Positions 53,377 through 61,210 of a stretch of 64,000 nt of DNA are shown here, piece after piece. Position 1 is the first letter of the stretch; each line of letters begins with the position of its first letter. The stretch is from Kribbella steppae. GTDB lineage: Bacteria > Actinomycetota > Actinomycetes > Propionibacteriales > Kribbellaceae. The notes below the pieces were generated by a model. That model was not told where the DNA came from. It ran no database searches and worked only from the letters and a program-made list of their open reading frames with translations. The stretch is taken from positions 496,001-560,000 of the forward strand of contig NZ_SLWN01000004.1 in assembly GCF_004342025.1 (NCBI RefSeq), read 5' to 3'. The position numbers were made by a program, and so were the translations under genes.

Positions 53377-54351
53377 ATGGACTTTACTCATCTTGGGCGT
53401 ACGGGGCTGAACGTCAGTCGGATCGTGTTGGGGACTATGAACTTTGGGCCGCACACGGAGGTGACCGACGCGCACGCGATCATGGATGCGGCGCACGACA
53501 AGGGCATCAACTTCTTCGATACCGCGAACGGATACGGGCGGGCGATCTACCCCGGCCGGACCGAGGAGATCATCGGCGAGTGGTTCGCGAAGGATCCCGC
53601 CAACCGGCACAAGACGGTGCTCGCCACCAAGGTGTACGGCGACATGGGCGATGGCTGGCCCAACGAGGGCAAACTGTCGGCGCTCAACATCCGCCGCGCG
53701 CTGGACGCAAGCCTGAAGCGGCTCCAGACGGATTATGTCGATCTGTACCAGTTCCACCACGTGGATCGGGCCACTCCTTGGGAGGAGATCTGGCAGGCGA
53801 TTGAGGTCGCCGTACAGCAGGGGAAGATCCTGTACGCCGGGTCGAGCAACTTCGCGGGGTGGCACATTGCTCAGGCTCAGGCGGCCGCTAAGGAGCGGAA
53901 CTTCGCTGGGCTGGTCAGTGAGCAGTCGATCTACAACCTGATTGTGCGGGATGTGGAGCGGGAGGTGCTGCCGGCTGCGCAGGCGTATGGGCTTGGTGTG
54001 ATCCCGTGGTCGCCGTTGCAGGGTGGGCTGCTTGGTGGGGTGATCCGCAAGGAGAACCAGGGTGTGCGCCGGCTCGAGGGTCGTGCGAAGGAGGCACTCG
54101 AGAAGCTGCGGCCGCAGATCGAGCAGTACGAGGCGTTCGCGGAGGAACTGGGTCATGAGCCCGGCGAACTCGCGCTGGCTTGGCTCCTGCACCAGCCCGC
54201 CGTCACGGGGCCGATCGTTGGACCGCGGACGATGGAGCAACTGGAGTCTGCGGTGAGGGCGGTCGACGTCAAGCTGGATGAGAAGGCGCTCGCACGACTC
54301 GATGAGATCTTCCCCGGCTACAAGACCTCTCCTGAGGACTACGCCTGGTAA
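53377..54351 (+). CDS. Aldo/keto reductase
   Basis: 324 residues. AKR tetrad: Asp and Tyr in NFFDTANGYG, Lys in LATKVYG, His in YQFHHVDR. C-terminal NADP region GPIVGPRTMEQLESAV. The ATG at 53377 follows GGGAGG and is preferred over an upstream TTG. Stop codon TAA lies in GGTAAGACA, close to the motif described in the findings. Substrate unknown; sugar or steroid type. Confidence 0.92.
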   Translation: MDFTHLGRTGLNVSRIVLGTMNFGPHTEVTDAHAIMDAAHDKGINFFDTANGYGRAIYPGRTEEIIGEWFAKDPANRHKTVLATKVYGDMGDGWPNEGKLSALNIRRALDASLKRLQTDYVDLYQFHHVDRATPWEEIWQAIEVAVQQGKILYAGSSNFAGWHIAQAQAAAKERNFAGLVSEQSIYNLIVRDVEREVLPAAQAYGLGVIPWSPLQGGLLGGVIRKENQGVRRLEGRAKEALEKLRPQIEQYEAFAEELGHEPGELALAWLLHQPAVTGPIVGPRTMEQLESAVRAVDVKLDEKALARLDEIFPGYKTSPEDYAW

Positions 54352-54680
54352 GACAACACAACATGTACAGCCCGTACGACGTCACAACGTCGTACGGGCT
54401 GTCGGCGTTCGATCGACGTGCGTCAGCGGAGGTCGGCTGACGGATTTGCCGCTGCCGGATCCCTTTGCCTCACGTGCATTTGCCTGTCCGATCACGAGGT
54501 CCGGTTGTCAGGCAAGTTCACATGAACGCCAATGGCTGTCGTCGTGGTTGCTCAAGGACACCTTCGCCTGTGAGTTGCGGGCCGTGGCGGTCTGGGGTGC
54601 GAGAGGCCATGCTGAGATCACAGGATCGCCCTGCTGGGGGTAGTCGGGGCGACCTGTCAGTTGCCTTGGGGGGACGTGCC
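54352..54680. other. 329-base gap with terminator, no gene recognised
   Basis: After the hairpin at 54367-54402 the rest is ordinary GC-rich sequence with short open frames in several phases, none with a clear SD or known motif. GGGGGG before 54681 serves the next gene. Confidence 0.4.
54367..54402 (+). terminator. Hairpin terminator after the aldo/keto reductase
   Basis: Perfect 15-bp stem, ACAGCCCGTACGACG (54367-54381) with 54388-54402, six-base loop. Confidence 0.85.
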
Positions 54681-55523
54681 ATGCAGGAGCGGACGAGGAT
54701 TGTGAGTACGGCGGACGGCCGGGAGCTGGCTGCTTGTGCTTGGGGGGATCCGAATGGGGCGCCGATGTTTTGGTTGCATGGGACGCCGGGGAGTCGATTT
54801 CTGCGGGAGCCGGGTGATGGGTACGCACAGAACCACCTCCGGGTGTTTACCTACGATCGGCCCGGTTATGGGTTGTCCACACGGGCTCCGGGGCGGCGTG
54901 GCGCGGACGCGGCGGACGACATGCGCGCGATCGCGGATGCGTTTGGGCTCGAGCAGTTCGGGGTCGCCGGTGTGTCGGGCGGGTCGTCGCCGGCGTTGGC
55001 TGCGGCGGCTCTGTTGCCGGATCGGGTGAGCCGCTGCGCGACGGTGGTCGGGTCTGCTCCCTTCACCGCCGAAGGGCTCGACTTCTATGACGGCATGGAC
55101 GATTTCGCCCGGGACATCTGGCTGCATGGCCTGGAGGGAGCAGCGGCACTCGAAGCCGACTGGCAGGCCATGATGGACTGGGTCAACGCTGGCATGCCCG
55201 AGCTCGAGGTTCCGGAAGACGACCGAGCGATGCTGGTGGAAGCGTTCGATGAGTCCAGTCGGCAGGGCTCAGCCGGCTACGTCGATGATTGCCTGTCGGA
55301 CGCGCGGGACTGGGGGCTCTCCGTCGAAGATATCCAAGCGCCCACTCGATTCATGCTGGCGCGCGACGACGGTTCGGTTCCGCCCGCGCATGGAGAGTGG
55401 CTTGTGCGCCATATACCCAACGCCGAGTTGATGTGGGTGGACGGCGGCCACTTCGGTCCCCGCCATGAGGCCGAGATGCAACTGATGACCTGGGTCGGCC
55501 ACGGCACGGTCCCGACCAGCTGA
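54681..55523 (+). CDS. Alpha/beta fold hydrolase
   Basis: 280 residues. MFWLHGTPGSRF oxyanion block, YDRPGYG, nucleophile elbow GVSGGSSPAL, Asp in LARDDGSV and His in GGHFGPR. ATG 54681 has GGGGGG upstream. Epoxide hydrolase/haloperoxidase-like group. Single gene. Confidence 0.9.
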   Translation: MQERTRIVSTADGRELAACAWGDPNGAPMFWLHGTPGSRFLREPGDGYAQNHLRVFTYDRPGYGLSTRAPGRRGADAADDMRAIADAFGLEQFGVAGVSGGSSPALAAAALLPDRVSRCATVVGSAPFTAEGLDFYDGMDDFARDIWLHGLEGAAALEADWQAMMDWVNAGMPELEVPEDDRAMLVEAFDESSRQGSAGYVDDCLSDARDWGLSVEDIQAPTRFMLARDDGSVPPAHGEWLVRHIPNAELMWVDGGHFGPRHEAEMQLMTWVGHGTVPTS

Positions 55524-55599
55524 GTGCCGCATCTGCCGGCGATGACTAGGCCGACCGCGGGCTGTTGAGCGGCTGGAGTCCGCCGTATGACGGGGTCCA

Positions 55600-55745
55600 G
55601 CTGGACAGGCTCGGCGGTCAGTTCACGGAGACGAACTTGGTGTAGCTGGTGCGGAGGTAGCGGCGGCGGATGGGTCGAGATGGTCACGTGGCCTGTGGTG
55701 CCGGCGGTGAATTGGTAGCGGCCTTGCAGGATCCACTGGTTCGTG
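55600..55745 (-). pseudogene. Possible remnant of a secreted beta-sandwich domain
   Basis: On the minus strand NQWILQGRYQFTAGTTGHVTI reads like a golvesin/carbohydrate-binding C-terminal domain, followed in another frame by YLRTSYTKFVSVN and a stop. No start is found. This suggests a decayed gene tail with a frameshift. Weak call based on two short segments. Confidence 0.3.
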
Positions 55746-56615
55746 TCATCCGCCGACCGAGTCGACGAAGAGGTGGACGATTTCGCGGGGGTCGGTGCGA
55801 CGCCAGGCGATGGCGAGTTCGGCGGGTGGGAGGTCGGGGACCGGGCGGAAGGTTACGCCGGGGCGCTTGTAGAGGCGGGCGTTGCCTTCGGCAATGAGGG
55901 CGATGCCGACGCCGGCGCTGACCAGTTCCAGGACCTCGTCGGCGGCTGTGGCTTCGGCGACTATGGCTGGCGGGCGGCCGGAGCGGACGTCCAGAGCGAG
56001 CCAGAAGTCTCGGAGTGGGCCGGCCGCAGCGGGTAGGGCGATGAACGGTTCGTCGCGGAGTTCGGCGTACGGGATCTCGGTGCAGTCGGCGAGGCGGTGT
56101 TCTGCAGGCAGTGCTATCCAGCGGTTCTCGCGGACCAGGACTCGGGTGGCAACGTCGTCGGCGGGGATTGGGAGCCAGACGAAGGCTACGTCGCTGGTGG
56201 CGTCGGCCAGGCCGGCTGTTGGGTCGTCCCAGCCGACCAGGCGCAGGGAGACTGTCCAGCCGGGGGCCCGGGTGCGGAAGCGTTGGACGGCTGGGCGTTG
56301 GAGGTCGCGGCCGACGGCGGTTTGCATGCCGACGATGAGTTGGCGCGGGTGGGTGAGTGCGCGTGCTTCGACGTAGCCGCGGTCCCAGGTCTCGAGCATG
56401 GCGCGTACGACGGGGAGGAGCGCACTCCCCTGGTCTGTGAGGGCGAGGCCGCGGGACAGCCTGACGAATAGGTCGAATCCGAGTCGGCGCTCAAGCGCTC
56501 TGAGCTGCTTGGACAAGGCGGGCTGCGACACGAACAGGCGAGCGGCCGCGGCGGTGACTGTCGACTCCTCGGCCGTGGCGACGAAGTACCGCAGTTCCCG
56601 CAGATGGGCATCCAT
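55746..56615 (-). CDS. LysR-family transcriptional regulator
   Basis: 289 residues. HTH ELRYFVATAEESTVTAAAARLFVSQPALSKQLRALE, then the ligand domain. The ATG at 56615 lies within a palindrome, implying autorepression. Divergent from the aldo/keto reductase gene at 56.7 kb, its likely target. Confidence 0.92.
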   Translation of the reverse strand: MDAHLRELRYFVATAEESTVTAAAARLFVSQPALSKQLRALERRLGFDLFVRLSRGLALTDQGSALLPVVRAMLETWDRGYVEARALTHPRQLIVGMQTAVGRDLQRPAVQRFRTRAPGWTVSLRLVGWDDPTAGLADATSDVAFVWLPIPADDVATRVLVRENRWIALPAEHRLADCTEIPYAELRDEPFIALPAAAGPLRDFWLALDVRSGRPPAIVAEATAADEVLELVSAGVGIALIAEGNARLYKRPGVTFRPVPDLPPAELAIAWRRTDPREIVHLFVDSVGG

Positions 56616-56628
56616 AACCAATGGTTAT
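56614..56628. promoter_or_regulatory. LysR-type operator ATAACC-AAT-GGTTAT
   Basis: Perfect 6-base arms containing T-N11-A, overlapping the LysR start and lying 49 bases before the divergent reductase start. Confidence 0.6.
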
Positions 56629-56676
56629 ACCAACAGGTCTTGGACGAAGTGATCACCGCGAGCCAAAGCTGCGTGT

Positions 56677-57681
56677 ATGACAAAGACACTTCCCACACGC
56701 AGTCTCGGTCAGCTCGACGTACCGGCGATCGGGTTCGGTGCGATGGTGCTCTCCCCTGGCATGTACGGCGAGATCGACGACGACCGCGGCGTTGCGGCGA
56801 TCCGGGCGGCCATCGAGGCCGGCGGGACGTTCCTCGACACCAGTGATGCGTACGGCGATGACGGGCATAACGAGCGGTTGGTCGGGCGCGCGATTCGGGG
56901 TCGGCGTGACGAGATCACGCTGGCTACCAAGTTCGGGCTCGCGGTTCCGGAAGGGGCCGAGGCTCATCCGTTGCAGGTTGGGTTCGCGTTCGAGGAGTTG
57001 CTGGTGAACGCCGAGCCGAAGTACATCAAGGGGTATGCGGAGAGCAGTCTGCGCAACCTGGGCACTGATGTGATCGACCTGTACTACCTCCACTTTCCGG
57101 ATCCGCAGGTGCCGATCGAGGACTCGGTCGGCGCGATGGCCGAGCTTGTTGCTGATGGCAAGGTTCGGCACCTCGGGGTGTCCAACGTGACGCCGCAGGA
57201 GTTGCGTCGGGCGCATGGTGTTCATCCGATCGCCGCCGTCCAGACGGAGTGGTCGATGTGGCGACCAGTGGATCCGGAGTTGCTCGAGGCGGCGCGTGAG
57301 CTTGGCGTCGGCGTCGTACCTTGGAGTCCGCTCGGGGCTGGGTTCCTGACTGGCACGGTTGAGCGGCTTGGTGCGGACGACTTCAGGAACAACGCACCGC
57401 GGTTCGACGCCGACAGTCTCGCGGCGAACAACGCGTCGTACGCAGCTCTGCAGACGCTGGCGGCGGACCTCGGAATCACTCGGAGTCAGCTCGCGCTGGC
57501 GTGGTTGCTACATCAGGATGCGGCGGTGGTGCCGATCCCGAGCAGCCGTACACCGGCGCACATCGAGGAGAACCTGGCGGCGGCCGAGATCACGCTGCAT
57601 CCGGACACGCTCGCGCGGATCGATGCAGTACTCGCCCGACTCGAGCCCGTCGGCGCGACGTTGCTGCAGGATGCACGATGA
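56677..57681 (+). CDS. Aldo/keto reductase
   Basis: 334 residues. Tetrad: FLDTSDAYG, LATKFG and YYLHFPD; C-terminal VVPIPSSRTPAHIEENL. Distinct from the reductase at 53.4 kb. The stop overlaps the start of the lipoprotein gene (ATGA). Control by the divergent LysR is expected. Confidence 0.92.
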   Translation: MTKTLPTRSLGQLDVPAIGFGAMVLSPGMYGEIDDDRGVAAIRAAIEAGGTFLDTSDAYGDDGHNERLVGRAIRGRRDEITLATKFGLAVPEGAEAHPLQVGFAFEELLVNAEPKYIKGYAESSLRNLGTDVIDLYYLHFPDPQVPIEDSVGAMAELVADGKVRHLGVSNVTPQELRRAHGVHPIAAVQTEWSMWRPVDPELLEAARELGVGVVPWSPLGAGFLTGTVERLGADDFRNNAPRFDADSLAANNASYAALQTLAADLGITRSQLALAWLLHQDAAVVPIPSSRTPAHIEENLAAAEITLHPDTLARIDAVLARLEPVGATLLQDAR

Positions 57682-58252
57682 AGTTGCTGACACGAGTACT
57701 TGTCTTACAAGTCGCAGGATTACTTGTCTTACAAGTGTCCGGGTGTGGCGAGCCGTCGGTGAGCAGCCCGACCACCACCGGTTCGACTAACCGCGGTCCG
57801 AGTACCAGCGGTTCGACAACCGGTGGCGCGCGACTACCGGCGGTCCGACGAGCGGCGCGACTAGCGCCGGTCCGACAAGCGGCGGTCCGACTGCCAGTGG
57901 TCCGACGAGCGGGCCGGCCGCGACGCCGCCGGGAGGTGTGCTGCCGGCGGCGCAGGTGTACGTCGACGCGGTTGGTCGCCGCGATCTCGATGGTCTTGTG
58001 AACGCGTTCCACACCGACGGCCGGATCGTCGATGTCTCCCGGACGATCACCGGACACGACGCGATCCGGGCCTGGGCACGCAATGAGGTCATTGGTGGCA
58101 CGTTGCAGGTACTGGAGATCGTCGAGCGACGGCCGAACGGTCAGAAACTGCTGGTGCGGTGGGCGCCGGCTGGGTCGGAGGGATGGCGTGCGCACTACGA
58201 CTTCACGGTTCGCGGTGACCGGATCAGTGTCGCGGAGCTGCAGTACGCCTGA
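57678..58252 (+). pseudogene. Lipoprotein with SnoaL-like domain, frameshifted
   Basis: The reading begins at ATG 57678, coupled to the reductase. The signal peptide is made of an eight-residue duplication (VLVLQVAG, LLVLQVSG) ending in a VSGC lipobox, then an S/T/G linker. At GCGCGC (57826-57831) there are two extra bases relative to the continuing frame. After the shift the linker continues (TTGGPTSGATSAGPTSGG) into a SnoaL/NTF2-like domain (AAQVYVDAVGRRDLDGLVNAFHTDGRIVDVSR) ending at 58252. As written, the frame from the start runs on to about 58001 with an Arg-rich product. A sequencing error, slippage or true decay are all possible. Confidence 0.7.
57698..57736 (+). repeat. Duplicated ACTTGT-CTT-ACAAGT palindrome in the signal peptide coding region
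   Basis: The 15-base palindrome occurs at 57698-57712 and 57722-57736, 24 bases apart, coding for the repeated VLQV segments with TTA leucine codons. Both copies have perfect six-base arms. Confidence 0.85.
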
Positions 58253-58256
58253 GGAA

Positions 58257-58628
58257 CTACCGGGCGGCGATCGCCTCGATCTCTAGCAGCCACGCCTCGT
58301 CGTAGATGCCCGTGATGATGACTGTCAGCGCTGGAGCGTGGTCGCCGAGGACCTCGCGCCGGATGGCTGAGTTCTGGGCGCGATATGCGCGGTCCGACAG
58401 GAATGTCGTCACCTTGACCAGGTCGGAGAGGTCCATCCCGTGATGAGCCAGGGCTGCGGCCACGTTGGCCCACACCTGACGGCACTGCTCGGCAAAGCCC
58501 TGTGCGAGGGTGCCGTCCGGAGCCACCGGGATCTGCCCGGACACGTAGACCGTGCGAGCCGGTGCGGCGATCTCGTACGAGTGCCGGTAGCCGCCACCAT
58601 CGGGAACGATCGGACCAGGAGTAATCAC
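58257..58628 (-). CDS. RidA-family (YjgF) protein
   Basis: 123 residues. RTVYVSGQIPVAPDG, LVKVTTFLSDRA, a shortened ITGIYDEAWLLEIEAIAA end. RidA proteins hydrolyse reactive enamines and imines. The usual Arg before the end (about position 105) is not evident, so activity is uncertain. Convergent with the lipoprotein. Confidence 0.82.
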   Translation of the reverse strand: MITPGPIVPDGGGYRHSYEIAAPARTVYVSGQIPVAPDGTLAQGFAEQCRQVWANVAAALAHHGMDLSDLVKVTTFLSDRAYRAQNSAIRREVLGDHAPALTVIITGIYDEAWLLEIEAIAAR

Positions 58629-59048
58629 GCCCAGATCGTGTCAGCGCCACAGGTCACAGCGGCTCGGTGCGCCGGTCAGCGCGGGCGGTATGACAGACGG
58701 CGTTCAGCTCGGGCAGCCCGCCGGGTGGCTCGGGCGGTACGACAGACGGCAGACGGATCGGGCGGTACGACTGGCCCTCGCCGATGCGCGGGCGGCTCGC
58801 GCGGTGCGACGTACAGCGGGCGACTCGGGGTGGTGCGGCGTACAGCGAACGGCTCGGGCGGTGCGGCGCAGGTCGGGCGACTGGGGCACTACGGCGGGCG
58901 GCTCGGGTGGTGCGGCAGACGGCGGGCGCTCGGGCGTTGCGACGTAAAGCGGGCGACTCGGGCGGTGCGACGCACACCGGGCCTCGTGCGGTGCGACGCA
59001 CCTCGAGCGGTTCGCGTGGGCCCGGCGTGGTGGGGCGTGGGCGTCGGG
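58629..59048. other. 420-base non-coding stretch filled by a tandem repeat array
   Basis: Lies between the RidA start and the LysR stop. Open frames occur on both strands here but encode Arg/Pro-rich repeats without SD or homology. The repeat unit is 28 bases, not a multiple of three, so coding is unlikely. Confidence 0.7.
58683..59012. repeat. Imperfect 28-bp tandem repeat array, about ten units
   Basis: Units start with GGGCGGTGCGACG or close variants and end with GCGGGCGACTC. Starts are visible about every 26-49 bases from 58683 to 58985; several units carry insertions. The core resembles the CGTACGAC-rich repeats found inside coding genes of this window. Confidence 0.75.
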
Positions 59049-59936
59049 TCAGGGGTGGACTGCGGTGGTGGGGAGCATGCCTATTAGGGCGTCCGCTGCT
59101 AGGGACGCCGCAGGGCTGGTGGGGACGGCGACCGAGACCTGCCAGTCGGCGGCGGCGCCCGGGGTGAGGGGGACGGTGATGTGGTCGCCTCGTTTGGCGG
59201 CTATGCGTTCGGGGACGAGGGCTACGCCGAGGTTGTGGGCGACCAAGGCGAGGAGGGTGTGTACGTCGTTGACCTCGATGGTGACCGGGTGGGCGACGCC
59301 GGCGGAGGCGAAGGCTCGGTCGGAGATGGCTCGGGCGCCCCAGGTGGGGTCGAAGTCGACAAAGGACTCGCCTGCCAGGTCGTCGAGGGAGACCGAGATC
59401 GCGGAGGCGAGGCGGTGGTCGGGGGCGCAGACGAGGACCATCGACTCCTTGGAGAGAGGGCGGAGGTCGAGGCCGTCGATCGGGTCGCCGGCGGTGGCTA
59501 CGAAGGCGACGTCGAGGCGGCCGGAGGCGAGTTCGTCGAGCATCGGGGTGGAGCCGCCCTGGCGTACTTCGATCTCCACACCGGGGTAGGCGGAGCGGAA
59601 CTTGGCGAGCAGCGCCGGTACGTCGACCACGCCGAGACACTGCTCGAGTCCGACGGTGAGGTGACCGCGGAGGAGTCCCTGGACCGCGGCGACCGCGTCC
59701 TTGGCGGCTTCGGCGGCGGCGAGGGCACGGCGTCCCTCGCACAGCAGCGCGCGACCCGCCTCGGTCAGCTCGACGCTCCGGGTGTTGCGGACGAAGAGGG
59801 ACGCGCGCAGCTCACGTTCGAGCGCGCGGATCGAGGCGGACAGGCCCGACTGCGAGATCGACATCGCCTCGGCGGCCCGAGTGAAGTGCTTCTGCTCGGC
59901 CACCGCCACGAAGTGCTCCAAATGCCTCAGCTCCAT
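59049..59936 (-). CDS. LysR-family transcriptional regulator
   Basis: 295 residues. HTH ELRHLEHFVAVAEQKHFTRAAEAMSISQSGLSASIRALE; ligand domain with GHLTVGLEQCLGVVDVPALLAKF. A GACTA-N7-TAGTC palindrome lies one base upstream of the start, so it is autoregulated. No divergent gene; target unknown. Confidence 0.92.
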   Translation of the reverse strand: MELRHLEHFVAVAEQKHFTRAAEAMSISQSGLSASIRALERELRASLFVRNTRSVELTEAGRALLCEGRRALAAAEAAKDAVAAVQGLLRGHLTVGLEQCLGVVDVPALLAKFRSAYPGVEIEVRQGGSTPMLDELASGRLDVAFVATAGDPIDGLDLRPLSKESMVLVCAPDHRLASAISVSLDDLAGESFVDFDPTWGARAISDRAFASAGVAHPVTIEVNDVHTLLALVAHNLGVALVPERIAAKRGDHITVPLTPGAAADWQVSVAVPTSPAASLAADALIGMLPTTAVHP

Positions 59937-59953
59937 GACTAAGAACTGTAGTC
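59937..59953. promoter_or_regulatory. LysR-type operator GACTA-N7-TAGTC
   Basis: Perfect 5-base arms adjoining the LysR ATG at 59936. Within a T-N11-A frame. Confidence 0.55.
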
Positions 59954-60003
59954 AATCGAAGCAAAAGGATTCTCCTGTCCCGCATGTTGACGTTCCGGCC
60001 CCG

Positions 60004-60678
60004 TTATGCGGACGCGGTGGCGACCAGGATCATCTGGTTGGTTGTCACGCGGGCCGTGGCATCCCATCCCCGCCGCCGGAGGTCGGCCTCCAGCTCAGGA
60101 CCGGTCCAGTAGCGCTTGGAGATAGTGAAGGTCCGACCGTCATTGAGCTCACGGCGTTGCGGACGGCCGCCGGTCGGCGGCGCTGAGTCGGGCGGGTACG
60201 GGCTGCTGTCGACGAGGAATACACGGCCGCCAGGGCGCAGCGCCGTACGCACGTTGGACCAGAACGCGTCCAACCGATTGTCAGGCACGTGCGACAGCCA
60301 GTACGTGAAAACCGCCACGTCATAGCTCGCGGCAGGCGGCTGCCACTCGAAGACGTCGGCCACGACGTGGTCGACCGGCGCCCCGCCGAGACGCTCCCGA
60401 TTGAGCTCGATCACCTCAGGTGAGGCGTCCACTGCGGTCACATGGTCGGCGTACCCGACCAGGTGCTGGGTCCACAGCCCGGTGCCGCACGCCAGCTCCA
60501 ACACCCATCCGGTCGGAGCGAACGATCGCAACGCGGCCTCGGCCTCCGCCACGTCCTCGAACCAGGCCCGTTCGAGATCGGACGGCAACGCATACCGACC
60601 GCGTCGCAGCCACCACTCGTCGTACTCCCCTGCCCTGGCCTGGTAGTAGGCGATCTGCTCCGCCAGAAACTCATCCAT
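60004..60678 (-). CDS. SAM-dependent methyltransferase
   Basis: 224 residues. Motif I VLELACGTGLWTQHL, DHVTAVDASPEVIELNRERL, YDVAVFTYWLSHVPDNRLDAFW, LRPGGRVFLVD. Starts at ATG 60678. The YYQARAGEYDEWWLRRGRY beginning is common to small-molecule methyltransferases. Substrate not known. Confidence 0.9.
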   Translation of the reverse strand: MDEFLAEQIAYYQARAGEYDEWWLRRGRYALPSDLERAWFEDVAEAEAALRSFAPTGWVLELACGTGLWTQHLVGYADHVTAVDASPEVIELNRERLGGAPVDHVVADVFEWQPPAASYDVAVFTYWLSHVPDNRLDAFWSNVRTALRPGGRVFLVDSSPYPPDSAPPTGGRPQRRELNDGRTFTISKRYWTGPELEADLRRRGWDATARVTTNQMILVATASA

Positions 60679-60724
60679 ACCTCGCCACGATAGGCAGCAC
60701 GCGGGCAACGGTAAGGTGTCGGAC

Positions 60725-61141
60725 ATGGCGGATGAGGAATTTCGGGTTGAGGTCGAGCTCGGGAACGACGAGCACCGGATGTCGTTCTGGGAGCGGTTGC
60801 GGGCGCTGGATCTGGACGACGACGCGCGGAAGCGGCTCGGCAGCCAGGTGACGGTGACCCGGGACGGGAACCGGATGTTGCTGTACACGCACACCCTCGC
60901 CGACGCCCAGGAGGCGGAGCGGACCGTCAAGGAGCTCGTTGCCGACGACAACCTCAGCGCCGAGTACACGGTGACGCGGTGGAATCCGGCCGAGCAGGAC
61001 TGGACGGATCCGAACGTACCGGTCGGCGAGCACGACGCGGCCAGCGACGCCGCGAAGAACGCCGGCATGGAGGTGCCGGATCAGCGGTACGTCGTGATGC
61101 AGGCGTACAAGCCGGAGTTCCTGCGCGACCTCGGACTGTAG
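60725..61141 (+). CDS. Conserved hypothetical protein
   Basis: About 138 residues from ATG 60725 (or GTG 60716). Two alpha/beta-like parts (EFRVEVELGNDEHRMSFWERLRALDLDDDARKRLG; VTVTRDGNRMLLYTHTLADAQEAERTVKELV) and a C-terminal PDQRYVVMQAYKPEFLRDLGL. The mid segment looks like an ACT/ferredoxin-like strand-helix unit. I do not recognise a function. The TAG stop is the start of a 21-base tandem repeat. Confidence 0.8.
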   Translation: MADEEFRVEVELGNDEHRMSFWERLRALDLDDDARKRLGSQVTVTRDGNRMLLYTHTLADAQEAERTVKELVADDNLSAEYTVTRWNPAEQDWTDPNVPVGEHDAASDAAKNAGMEVPDQRYVVMQAYKPEFLRDLGL

Positions 61142-61180
61142 GTCGCGGTGCTCGTCCTATAGGTCGCGCTGCTCGTCGCA
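61139..61180 (+). repeat. 21-bp tandem repeat spanning a stop codon
   Basis: TAGGTCGCGGTGCTCGTCC at 61139 recurs as TAGGTCGCGCTGCTCGTCG at 61160. The first TAG is the stop of the preceding gene. A partial third copy follows. Confidence 0.7.
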
Positions 61181-61210
61181 GGTCGTGGCCGTAGAACCTT
61201 CAGGGGATCC

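Noticed and set aside
16806..57733. bldA-type control by TTA codons in several genes
   Set aside because: TTA occurs in a few genes here, but five of about seven cases lie inside the TGTCTTACA motif, so the codon is better explained by the DNA motif. Another TTA is in the EamA gene near 20298. No evidence for developmental control.
58654..59742. Minus-strand Arg/Pro-rich frame over the repeat array and LysR gene
   Set aside because: Overlaps the LysR coding region in another frame and reflects the 28-bp repeat, not a protein.
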